Assembly: GCF_016881005.1 (NCBI RefSeq)
Contig: NZ_JACOPV010000005.1
Coordinates: 124,001-188,000 of the forward strand
Source of the DNA: Pseudomonas arcuscaelestis
Lineage (GTDB): Bacteria > Pseudomonadota > Gammaproteobacteria > Pseudomonadales > Pseudomonadaceae
DNA: 64,000 nt
Reading direction: 5' to 3'
Part shown: piece after piece, positions 29,988-39,000 of the stretch
How the letters are laid out: every line of letters begins with the position of its first letter
Position numbering within the stretch: position 1 is the first letter of the stretch
Notes under the pieces: model-generated
The model's database searches: none
What the model was told of the DNA's origin: nothing
Seen by the model: only the letters and a program-made list of their open reading frames with translations
Position numbers and translations under genes: made by a program

Positions 29988-30187
29988 GGGCAGCACTTGC
30001 GCCTGCTTTTGAGTGTGATCTACCTGCCCCCATACCCCCGCTTAACAAAACATAACGTCCCGTTCGTTGTCAGCCCTTCACAAACCCCGATAGGATTGCC
30101 CCCAGCTATTGCGGGGCTCTGGAACACGGTTTTTGGCAGTACCTGCAAATAGATTGACCCAAATAACAATAATCGGGGAACAGATCT

Positions 30188-31234
30188 ATGACCGAGCCTT
30201 ATATGGCAGGTACCGGTGGCGCATTGCACGCGCGCCCATGGACGTTGGCCGCCAGCGCTGCGCTGGTGCTGGCAATTGGGCTGTGGGCCAACACCGTCGA
30301 GGCGGCAACGTCCGCGGCGCCGGTTTACTCCACTGAATCGGCCAAAGCCGAAAAGAGCCTGTTGCTGGACGTGACCCGCGCAGGTGCTCGCTTGATCGCT
30401 GTTGGCGATCGCGGCCATATCCTCTTTTCCGATGACCAGGGCAAGTCCTGGACCCAATCCAAGGTACCGACCCGGCAATTGCTGACTGCTGTGTATTTTG
30501 TCGACGACAAGCACGGCTGGGCTGTAGGCCATGATGCACAGGTGCTGGTCAGCGCAGACGGCGGCGTAACCTGGACCAAGCAGTTCGAAGACTTGAAACG
30601 CGAAGCACCGTTACTCGATGTCTGGTTCAAAAACCCCGACCACGGCTTTGCCGTGGGCGCCTACGGCGCGTTGCTGGAAACCACCGACGGTGGCAAGCAA
30701 TGGAACGATGTGGCTGACCGCCTGGACAACGAAGACCAACTGCACCTTAACGGCATCGCTCTAGTGAAGGACGCCGGCCTGTTCATTGTTGGTGAACAAG
30801 GCACGATGTTCCGCTCCAGCGATGACGGCCAGACCTGGCAGAAGCTTGAAGGCCCTTATGAAGGCTCTCTGTTCGGTGTGATCGGTACCGCTCAACCACG
30901 TACATTGCTGGCCTACGGCTTGCGCGGCAATCTCTACCGCTCCACGGATTTCGGCGACAGCTGGCAGAAGATTGATCTGCAAGGCGCACGCGGCGCTCTC
31001 GAATTTGGCCTGGCAAGCGCTACGCTTCTCGATGACGGCAACCTGGTACTCGTGGGTAATGGCGGCACCGTCCTGCGCAGCACTGACGACGGCCAGACGT
31101 TCAGCGTTTTCAACCGGTCGGACCGTGTCGCCCTGGCAGGTGTCAGCGGCAAGAGCGGAGGAGGCCTGGTACTGGTTGGCCAGGGCGGCGTACACCTGGC
31201 TTCGGCCCAAGGCGCCGAAGGAGTACAGCCATGA
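30188..31234 (+). CDS. YCF48/BNR-repeat beta-propeller protein, exported
   Basis: This 348-residue protein has an N-terminal export signal or anchor (about 20–42, ALVLAIGLWANTVEA) and then five to six BNR-type repeats marked by S-x-D-x-G-x-(S/T)-W (SDDQGKSW, SADGGVTW, TTDGGKQW, SSDDGQTW, STDFGDSW, STDDGQTF), predicting a beta-propeller related to photosystem assembly factor Ycf48. ATG 30188 lies 11 nt after GGGGA. Its stop overlaps the start of the RND-type transporter, so the two act together, probably as a periplasmic partner to the exporter. Confidence 0.85.
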   Translation: MTEPYMAGTGGALHARPWTLAASAALVLAIGLWANTVEAATSAAPVYSTESAKAEKSLLLDVTRAGARLIAVGDRGHILFSDDQGKSWTQSKVPTRQLLTAVYFVDDKHGWAVGHDAQVLVSADGGVTWTKQFEDLKREAPLLDVWFKNPDHGFAVGAYGALLETTDGGKQWNDVADRLDNEDQLHLNGIALVKDAGLFIVGEQGTMFRSSDDGQTWQKLEGPYEGSLFGVIGTAQPRTLLAYGLRGNLYRSTDFGDSWQKIDLQGARGALEFGLASATLLDDGNLVLVGNGGTVLRSTDDGQTFSVFNRSDRVALAGVSGKSGGGLVLVGQGGVHLASAQGAEGVQP

Positions 31235-33633
31235 GCCAGCAGGAGAAGATCAACATGAACCAGCAGCACCATCAGGACAAGGCGACGTTGCTTGAACGTC
31301 TGATTTTCAACAACCGTCCGGTGGTGATCCTGATCTGCCTGGTGGTCAGCGTGTTCCTGTTCTGGCAGGCCATGCAGATTCGTCCTTCAACCAGTTTCGA
31401 GAAAATGATTCCGCTTCAGCATCCTTTCATTGAAAAGATGCTTGAGCACCGTAACGACCTGGCCAACCTGGGCAACACCGTGCGCATCTCGGTAGAAGCC
31501 ACAGATGGCGATATCTTCAGCAAGGACTACATGGAGACCTTGCGCCAGATTCACGACGAGGTCTTCTACATTCCTGGCGTTGACCGTTCCGGGCTCAAGT
31601 CGCTGTGGAGCCCGAGTGTTCGCTGGACCGAGGTAACCGAGGAAGGCTTTGCTGGCGGCGAGGTCATTCCCAACACCTACGACGGTTCGGCTGACAGCCT
31701 GGAGCAATTGCGTAACAACGTCCTCAAGTCCGGGCAGGTTGGACGCTTGGTAGGCAACAACTTCAAGTCGAGCATTATCGACGTACCGTTGCTTGAGTCC
31801 TATCCAGACCCGCAAGACCAGAGCAAGCTGATCAAGCTCGACTACCAGCAGTTCTCTCACCAGCTGGAAGAGAAGATCCGCGACAAGTTCCAGGCTCAGA
31901 ATCCCAATGTAAAAGTGCACATTGTCGGTTTTGCCAAAAAGGTCGGTGATCTGATCGATGGCTTGCTGATGGTGGTGATGTTCTTTGGTATCGCCCTGGT
32001 GATCACCTGGGTGCTGTTGTACTGGTTCACCTGGTGTATCCGCAGCACCATCGCCGTGTTGATCACCACGCTGGTCGCAGTGGTCTGGCAGTTGGGGTTA
32101 ATGCACGCGGTGGGGTTCGGGCTCGATCCCTACTCGATGCTGGTGCCGTTCCTGATCTTCGCTATCGGTATTTCCCATGGTGTGCAGAAGATCAACGGTA
32201 TTGCCCTGCAATCGAGCGAAGCTGATAACGCCCTGACCGCAGCACGCCGTACTTTCCGGCAATTGTTCTTGCCGGGAATGATCGCGATTCTTGCCGACGC
32301 GGTGGGTTTCATCACCTTGCTGATCATCGACATTGGCGTGATCCGGGAACTGGCCATCGGCGCCTCCATCGGTGTAGCGGTAATCGTGTTCACCAACCTG
32401 ATTCTGTTGCCGGTGGCGATTTCCTATGTCGGTATCAGCAAGAAGGCCATTGAGCGCAGCAAAAAGGACGCGACGCGCGAGCATCCGTTCTGGCGCCTGC
32501 TGTCGAACTTTGCCAGCGCCAAAGTTGCACCGGTCTCCATCGTCCTGGCCCTTCTGGCCTTCGGTGGTGGCCTGTGGTACAGCCAGAACCTGAAAATCGG
32601 CGACCTTGATCAGGGCGCACCGGAATTGCGTCCGGACTCGCGCTACAACAAGGACAACAGCTTCATCATCGATAACTATTCGACCAGTTCGGACGTGCTG
32701 GTGGTAATGGTCAAGACCCCGACCGAGGGTTGCTCGATCTACTCGACCATGGCGCCGATCGACGAGCTGATGTGGAAGATGGAGAATACCCCGGGCGTGC
32801 AGTCGGCAATTTCCCTGGTCACTGTGTCCAAGCAGATGATCAAGGGCATGAACGAAGGCAACCTGAAATGGGAAAGCCTGTCGCGTAACCCGGATGTACT
32901 CAACAGCTCCATCTCCCGTGCAGATGGCTTGTACAACGCCGACTGCTCGCTGGCGCCAGTGCTGGTGTTCCTCAACGACCACAAGGCCGAGACGCTGGAT
33001 CGTGCAGTAAAAGCCGTGCAGGAATTTGCCGACACCCACAACAAGGAAGGCCTGGAATTCCTCCTGGCGGCGGGTAACGCGGGTATCGAGGCGGCCACCA
33101 ACGAAGTGATCAAGTCGGCGGAACTGACCATCCTGATCCTCGTGTACATCTGCGTGGCGGTGATGTGCATGATCACCTTCCGCTCCTTCGCGGCGACCCT
33201 GTGCATCGTGCTGCCGCTGGTGCTGACCTCGGTGCTGGGTAACGCGTTGATGGCCTTCATGGGCATTGGCGTGAAGGTGGCTACCTTGCCGGTAGTGGCG
33301 CTGGGTGTGGGAATCGGTGTCGACTACGGCATCTATATCTACAGTCGCCTGGAAAGCTTCCTGCGTGCCGGGCTGCCATTGCAAGAGGCCTACTACCAGA
33401 CCCTCAAGTCGACCGGCAAGGCGGTGTTGTTCACGGGCCTGTGCCTGGCGATCGGCGTGTGCACCTGGATTTTCTCGGCAATCAAGTTCCAGGCCGACAT
33501 GGGCCTGATGCTCACCTTCATGCTGCTGTGGAACATGTTCGGGGCGCTGTGGCTGTTGCCAGCGCTGGCGCGCTTCCTGATCAAGCCGGAGAAAATGGCC
33601 GGCAAGGCAAGCAACTCGATCTTCGCGCACTAA
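31231..33633 (+). CDS. RND superfamily (MMPL-type) exporter
   Basis: This 800-residue inner-membrane transporter of the RND/MMPL group has one helix near residues 28–48, a periplasmic loop, a five-helix block (about 245–405), a second helix and loop, and a second five-helix block (about 625–790) – the duplicated RND layout. It is shorter than AcrB-like pumps and resembles lipid or hopanoid exporters such as HpnN. ATG 31231 overlaps the YCF48-like gene's stop; a second Met at residue 9 is a possible start. The cargo is unknown. Confidence 0.85.
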   Translation: MSQQEKINMNQQHHQDKATLLERLIFNNRPVVILICLVVSVFLFWQAMQIRPSTSFEKMIPLQHPFIEKMLEHRNDLANLGNTVRISVEATDGDIFSKDYMETLRQIHDEVFYIPGVDRSGLKSLWSPSVRWTEVTEEGFAGGEVIPNTYDGSADSLEQLRNNVLKSGQVGRLVGNNFKSSIIDVPLLESYPDPQDQSKLIKLDYQQFSHQLEEKIRDKFQAQNPNVKVHIVGFAKKVGDLIDGLLMVVMFFGIALVITWVLLYWFTWCIRSTIAVLITTLVAVVWQLGLMHAVGFGLDPYSMLVPFLIFAIGISHGVQKINGIALQSSEADNALTAARRTFRQLFLPGMIAILADAVGFITLLIIDIGVIRELAIGASIGVAVIVFTNLILLPVAISYVGISKKAIERSKKDATREHPFWRLLSNFASAKVAPVSIVLALLAFGGGLWYSQNLKIGDLDQGAPELRPDSRYNKDNSFIIDNYSTSSDVLVVMVKTPTEGCSIYSTMAPIDELMWKMENTPGVQSAISLVTVSKQMIKGMNEGNLKWESLSRNPDVLNSSISRADGLYNADCSLAPVLVFLNDHKAETLDRAVKAVQEFADTHNKEGLEFLLAAGNAGIEAATNEVIKSAELTILILVYICVAVMCMITFRSFAATLCIVLPLVLTSVLGNALMAFMGIGVKVATLPVVALGVGIGVDYGIYIYSRLESFLRAGLPLQEAYYQTLKSTGKAVLFTGLCLAIGVCTWIFSAIKFQADMGLMLTFMLLWNMFGALWLLPALARFLIKPEKMAGKASNSIFAH

Positions 33634-33643
33634 GCGCGTGAGC

Positions 33644-33676
33644 TCGCGAGGCAAGCCGACTCGACTTGCCTCGCGA
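33644..33676. terminator. Strong 12-bp stem-loop after the RND gene
   Basis: TCGCGAGGCAAG (33644–33655) and CTTGCCTCGCGA (33665–33676) pair perfectly around 9 nt. It starts 10 nt after the stop; only CTTTC follows instead of a T tract. It may act as a terminator or a REP-like element. Confidence 0.6.
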
Positions 33677-33720
33677 TGCTTTCAGGTATCATGCATTTTT
33701 ACCTGACGATACTGTGCGAA

Positions 33721-34011
33721 ATGACAACCCTTTCCCAAGTCCTGCAAACCTGCGACATGCTCTTGATCGACGGTTTGCACGCTTTCGACTTCACCTTTGA
33801 CGACAGCGGCCTGCACATCCAGTGCATGGACGGTCGCGCCCTGAAGAAGTGGTCTTTCTCTCCTGAGCAAATCGCTGCCGCCCGTGCAGAAGGCGAGGAT
33901 TGGCTGCTCGCTGCTGACACTGCCGAGCATCGACTAATCTGTATAAGTGCCTTTCGCGCCCCGGACGAGGATGACGATGAAACGCCAACTGACGACCCTG
34001 CTGCTAGCTAG
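33721..34011 (+). CDS. Small conserved protein, DUF5629-like
   Basis: This 96-residue acidic protein (MTTLSQVLQTCDMLLIDGLH at the start, Asp/Glu-rich C-terminus) starts at ATG 33721; in-frame codons upstream run into the preceding hairpin. I recall similar short Pseudomonas proteins under DUF5629, but that name is from memory. It overlaps the lactonase start by 35 nt, so it is probably co-expressed with it. Function unknown. Confidence 0.65.
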   Translation: MTTLSQVLQTCDMLLIDGLHAFDFTFDDSGLHIQCMDGRALKKWSFSPEQIAAARAEGEDWLLAADTAEHRLICISAFRAPDEDDDETPTDDPAAS

Positions 34012-35113
34012 TGCCATGAGTGTGTTGGTCAACGCTCACGGCGCGCAATTGCTGGTAGGTAGTTACACCGATGGCACCAGCGAAGGGATCTACCGCTACG
34101 CATTCAACAGCGAAAGCGGCCAGATCGACGCCAAGCCGTTGCAGGTGCTCAAAAGTGAGAATCCGTCGTGGTTGACGTTGTCGGTCGACAATCGCCTGTT
34201 GTTCGCCGTTAACGAAAATGGCGCTGGCAAGGGCCAGGCCAGCAGTTTCGCCATCAGCAAAGACGGTGGTCTGAAACCGCTCAACCAGATCAGCAGCGGC
34301 GGCGATGAGCCGACCCATGCCAGCCTCAGCCATGACCAGCGTTATCTGTTGGTTGCCAACTATGGTGTCCAGCCAGATCCTGGTGGAAGCCTGAGCGTAT
34401 TACCGGTAGCCAAGGATGGGAAGTTGTCCGCCTCGGTGCAGCAGGACCGACACAAGGCCAGCGGTGCAAACCCGCAGCGCCAGGCCGGGCCGCATGTGCA
34501 TAGCGTGGTGCCCTCCCCAGACGGGCATTTCGTGTTTGCCAGCGACCTGGGCGCCGACAAGGTGTTCATCTATCGCTACGACGGCGCCAGTCCGAAACAT
34601 CCGTTGAGTCCAGCCAACCCGCCGTCGATCGATCTGCCGCCCGGCAGTGGCCCACGTCATTTGCTGTTCAGCAGCGATGGCAAGCAGGCTTACCTGACCC
34701 TGGAAATGAGCGCGCAGGTAGTGGTCTTCGAGCACAACGACGGCAAGTTGATCGAACGCCAGCGCTTGCCATTGACCGAACAGAATGATGCCTCTGCCAA
34801 GGCTGCCGGTGCCTTGCACCTTTCGGCTGACGGACGCTTTCTGTATGTCAGCAATCGGGGTACGGCCAACGAGCTTCTGGTCTTCGCTGTCGATGAGGAC
34901 ACCGGCAAACTGATGCAGGTGCAGCATCGCAGTGTCGAGGGGGATCACCCGCGCGAATTCGCCCTTGATCCGACCGGCAAGTTTGTTCTGGTCGCCAATC
35001 AGAAGAGTAACGAGATTGTGGTGATTCGCCGCGACCCACGCAGCGGCATGCTGGGAGAAACCCTGCAGAAGCTGCCTCAGAGCGCGCCCTCGGATCTCAA
35101 GTTCATAGACTGA
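33977..35113 (+). CDS. Periplasmic lactonase family seven-bladed beta-propeller (YbhE-like)
   Basis: This 378-residue protein has a Sec signal peptide (MKRQLTTLLLASAMSVLVNA) and a beta-propeller of the 6-phosphogluconolactonase (Pgl/YbhE) or muconate cycloisomerase-related lactonase family: LVGSYTDGTSEGIYRY at the first blade, then NPSWLT, GPHVHSVVPSPDG, GSGPRHLLFSSDGK and HPREFALDPTGKF. GACGAGG precedes ATG 33977; ATG 33971 is an alternative. A signal peptide makes a role in the cytoplasmic pentose pathway unlikely; an extracytoplasmic lactone substrate is inferred. Confidence 0.85.
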   Translation: MKRQLTTLLLASAMSVLVNAHGAQLLVGSYTDGTSEGIYRYAFNSESGQIDAKPLQVLKSENPSWLTLSVDNRLLFAVNENGAGKGQASSFAISKDGGLKPLNQISSGGDEPTHASLSHDQRYLLVANYGVQPDPGGSLSVLPVAKDGKLSASVQQDRHKASGANPQRQAGPHVHSVVPSPDGHFVFASDLGADKVFIYRYDGASPKHPLSPANPPSIDLPPGSGPRHLLFSSDGKQAYLTLEMSAQVVVFEHNDGKLIERQRLPLTEQNDASAKAAGALHLSADGRFLYVSNRGTANELLVFAVDEDTGKLMQVQHRSVEGDHPREFALDPTGKFVLVANQKSNEIVVIRRDPRSGMLGETLQKLPQSAPSDLKFID

Positions 35114-35234
35114 CTATCGATAGCCGTGATAGTGGCTACTGCTGCAATGAATTTCTGTGCGCCGCGTCAGCGGCGTAAGTTTGAACCACGGTCTGCAACG
35201 GCCCTTTCAAACCACAGACGTCGAGATCAGCGCC

Positions 35235-35429
35235 ATGAACTTCAATCTTTTCCCCGTCATTGCCGCCTCTGCCATTTCTGCTTCGGTTGTGTTGCCTGCT
35301 CACGCCCAGTTTGAAATCAGCGAGCGTAAATCCTCCACCCTCAGCTACACCCAGAAGTACCTGCAACAAAGTGCCAACTTCTACGCCGCGCTCGACCACA
35401 AGGCGCGTCTGCCTTGGGTCAACGAGTAG
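35235..35429 (+). CDS. Small secreted hypothetical protein
   Basis: The frame ATG 35235 to TAG 35429 encodes 64 residues. A signal peptide (MNFNLFPVIAASAISASVVL, cleavage after PAHA) is followed by a 40-residue mature part with KSSTLSYTQKYLQQSANFYA and an N-terminal QFEISERK. The ribosome binding site is weak. It lies 121 nt after the lactonase stop and ends before a bidirectional stem-loop. I do not recognise the family. Confidence 0.55.
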   Translation: MNFNLFPVIAASAISASVVLPAHAQFEISERKSSTLSYTQKYLQQSANFYAALDHKARLPWVNE

Positions 35430-35451
35430 AAATACCAGGTGGTCGCACACA

Positions 35452-35481
35452 TCTCATCGCGGGCTACGGCCCGCGATGAGT
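35452..35481. terminator. Bidirectional stem-loop between convergent genes
   Basis: CTCATCGCGGGC (35453–35464) pairs perfectly with GCCCGCGATGAG (35469–35480) over a TACG tetraloop, between the small secreted gene and the minus-strand GST gene. No T tract on either side. Confidence 0.65.
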
Positions 35482-35485
35482 CACT

Positions 35486-36079
35486 TCAGCGCGCCATAAT
35501 GGCCTTGAACAGTGCCGAGTCCAGCCAGCCCTGCAACCAGGCACGCAGGTGCGGGTAGGGGGCGCTGGCGAACCATTGCGGCTCGACCCCGGCGAATTGG
35601 CGCATCAGCGGCAACAACGCCACATCGGCGAGACTGGGGTGGTCGGCGAGCAGGTACGGGCGCTGGCTTAAAAGCGCTTCAAGCTCCCCAAGCCAGGCCT
35701 CGGCCTGGTGACGATAGTGCTCGCGAGTGTGTTGCGGGTAGCGCTCCGCGTACTTGTACAGATTAACCTGGGCCTTGAAGTCCCGGTCGTTACGCGCAAT
35801 CAGCGTCTCGGCTGCTTGCGCCGCTTGTGGGTCGGCGTGCAGCAGCCAATCTTGCGGGTCGTTCCAGGCCAAGGCCCAGCGCATGATATCCAGGCTTTCA
35901 TCGAGCACCTGCACACCTGTGCTCAATACCGGCACCGTGCCTTTGGGCGAAAGCTCAAGCAGTTGCGCCGGCTTGGCCTTGAGGCTGACTTCGCGAATTT
36001 CCACCGGGCATTCGCTGTAGTGAAGCGCCAGGCGGGCACGCATGGCCCAGGGGCAACGCCGGAATGAATAAAGAATCAT
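35486..36079 (-). CDS. Glutathione S-transferase family protein
   Basis: This 197-residue protein has an N-terminal thioredoxin-fold domain with a glutaredoxin-like CPWAMRARLAL motif (Cys9), the cis-Pro segment GTVPVL and the ESLDIMRW turn, followed by an all-helical C-terminal domain (about 90–190) with HPSLADVALLPLMRQF. Its ATG overlaps the sbcC stop (ATGA), so it is translated with sbcDC. The Cys at the active site suggests a beta/omega-type thiol transferase. Substrate unknown. Confidence 0.88.
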   Translation of the reverse strand: MILYSFRRCPWAMRARLALHYSECPVEIREVSLKAKPAQLLELSPKGTVPVLSTGVQVLDESLDIMRWALAWNDPQDWLLHADPQAAQAAETLIARNDRDFKAQVNLYKYAERYPQHTREHYRHQAEAWLGELEALLSQRPYLLADHPSLADVALLPLMRQFAGVEPQWFASAPYPHLRAWLQGWLDSALFKAIMAR

Positions 36080-39000
36080 CCGCTGACCTCCACGGTACTC
36101 AAGCCATTGCCCTGGCGACGTACTTGAATCTGAACCGGAATGCGTTCGTGCATTTCCTGCACGTGGGAAATCACCGCCACTTTGCGGCCCTGGGCCTGCA
36201 AGCCATCAAGGGCATCCATCGCCAATTGCAGCGACTCTGGGTCAAGGCTGCCGAAGCCTTCGTCGATGAACAGCGATTCGATGCGCAATGTGCTCGAAGC
36301 CATTGATGCCAGGCCCAGCGCCAAGGCCAGCGACACCAGGAAGGTTTCGCCCCCGGACAACGAATGGACTGACCGCAGTTCATCGCCCATTTCGGTATCC
36401 AGTACCAACAGCCCAAGCAAGCTACCGCCGCGCTTGAGGCGATAGCGCCGTGCCAGTTGGCGCAGTTGGGCATTGGCGTGGTGCACCAGCAGGTCGAGGT
36501 TGTAGCCTTGGGCAATCTTGCGGAAGGTGTCGCCGGTAGCTGAGCCGATCAGGGCGTTGAGTCGCGCCCAGCGCTGCCACTCGCTATAGGCCTGGGCCAG
36601 GCGTTCGGTCAAGGCCTGGTTGGCCAACTGCCGGCGCTGGTCGTCCGCTTGTTCGGCACGCAGTTCGGCGCAGACCTGCTCGCTGGCAGACAGTTGTTCT
36701 TGCAGCGTGAGCAGTGCTTGTTGCAGTGCTTCGGCGGGAGTTTCCAGCGTGGCCAGGGCTTGGTGCTGTTCCAGGCGCTGCTGGCGTTCGGTAAGCAGGA
36801 TCTGCGCCTGCTCCAGGGCCTTTTCGCTGTCCTGCAAACGTTGGCGAAGCTGGCCAACGGTGTGGTCATCCATGGCCAGCAATTGTTCCAGGCCGCTGTC
36901 GTCCAGCTCAGGGTGGTGCTGGCGCCATTGCTCGATTTGCCCGCGTACCTCGGCATGTTCCTGTTCCAGGGCGCTCAAACGCTCGCCCTTGGCCTTCAGT
37001 TCGGTGCTCAGCTCGATCAACTGCGCCTGGGTTTGCTGCAATTGTTGGCCCGCCTGGGTGACTTGCTGGCGGGCCAGTTCGACAGACTGCTCCAGATGCT
37101 GCTGCCAGTGATCTGCGCTCGGTTGCTCACCGAGCAGGCCGATCAAGCTGGTCTGGCTCTGTTGCTGTTGACGTTCAAGCCCGGCGAGTTGCGCCTGCAG
37201 TTCCTGCTGTTTTTGTACGCGTGCCTGTTGTTGGACTTGAGCTTTGTCCAGGGTCTGTTGGCGCTCGCTGTATTGCTCTTGCTCGTCTTTTTGCCGTTGC
37301 AGCAGTTCCAGGCGCTGGGCCAATTGTTGGTCCAGGCGCAGGAATGCCGCTGCCGGTTCACGGCGCAGTTGGTCGAGGGTGTCCGCGGGTAACAGCGTGG
37401 CAAAGCTTGCCAACTCTTGCTCCAGACGTTCTTGATCGGCGCCCAGGGCTTGCTGCTGTTGTTGCAGATGTTGATTGGCCTGTTGGTTGGCGTCTTTAGC
37501 GGTCTGCACCTGTTGTTGCAGGCGCGTAGCGTCTTTTTGCAGGGTGAGCAGGGTGTTCTGGCGCTGTTCGTCGCGGCTGATATCGTCACCTAGGCGCCGC
37601 GCTTGCAGGTCCAGCCAGTTCGAGCGCTGGCCGGGTTCCTGATCGGACAGCACGCTGTACAGCGAGTGCGCCTGCAGCTTGGGTTCCAGGCCTTGCAGTT
37701 GCTCGCTCAACTGCTCCTGCTGGTGCAGGTATTCCTTGATCTGGCCATTGATGCCACCCAACTGGGTGCGCAACTCGTCCAGTTGCTTTTTCAGCTCATC
37801 GACCGCGTTCTGGGCGTTGTGCTCCTCGTTCTGGTCATGCCGGCCCAGGCTCTGCAGCAGGGCTTCGGGCTGATGATAGGGATGCTCCTGGCTGCCACAT
37901 ACCGGGCACGGCTGGCCGTCTTCGAGCTGGGCGCGGAGGTCTTCAACGCTCTGGCTGCGGGCCAGGCGCTGACGCTCCAGCAGTTGCCGGGTGACTGTGA
38001 GGGTTTGTTCGGCAGTCGTCAGTCGACTCTTGGCGTCCAGGCCAGCACTGATCAATTGTTCACGTTGCTTAAGCGCAACCTGCTGGCGCGCACGCAGGGC
38101 GTTGAGACGCTGTTCGAGATCCTGTTGCTGTCGCCACAGATGGTTGAGCTCATCCACCTCACGCTGTTGCTGGCGATTTTTCTGTAGCAGTTCGCCCAGC
38201 AAGCCGATCTGCTCAGCCAGCGCTTCGGGTTCAGCTTGCGCTTCATGGTAGAGCAAGGCGATGGCCGCCCGTTGTTGCTCAAGCGCTGCGCTGCTCTGTT
38301 TGACCCGTTCCTGTAGTGCGGGCAACTCGGCGCGGCCCTGGTTCAAGCGGTTGCCCATCTGCATCAGTTGCTGCAGACGATCGCGATAGGCGTTCCAGGC
38401 GTCTCCCAAGCTGGCAAGGGATTCGCTGTGCAGGAGTTGTTCGCTGATCTGACCGAGGCGCTCCTGGGTCAGGCGCTGTTGTTCTGTCAGCTGCAGCAGC
38501 TGCTGCTGGCCTTCGCTGCACACTTGGTCTGCCTGCTGCTTGAGCGACTGGCAGTTGCCGAGCTCCTCCAGCAAGCGCGCCAGGGTGTTCTGTTCGGTAA
38601 AGGCCTGGCGTAGCAGCGGAGCACTTTCTGTGTGTTCGGCCAGGGCCTGGCTCAGTGCCTGCTGGGCGTTCAGTTGTTCGCTGTGCAGTTGTTGCTGACG
38701 TGCCTGCAACTCGCTGTGTTGCTGGTTTGCGCTGCTGATGCTGGCAGCCAGGGGCGCGAGCTGTTGGCTCAATGCCTGCTGGCGGGAGAACTGGTGGCGC
38801 TGCGGAGCAAGCTGCTCAAGGCGTGCCAGATCCAGGCGGTCACTCTGCAGGCTTGCGCTGTGTTGTTGAGCGCTGTGCAGTTGTTCGTGGCTGGTTTGCA
38901 CCTGGGCTTGCAGGAGCTGCAGTTCAGCCAGCCATGTGCGTTGCAGCTCAAGTTGACGCAGTTGCGACTGCTCGCCTTTCAGGCGTTCCAGGGCCTGATC

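Noticed and set aside
32098-33654. 518-codon minus-strand frame opposite the RND gene
   Set aside because: His/Gln-rich composition typical of reverse-complement membrane-protein codons; no start signals.
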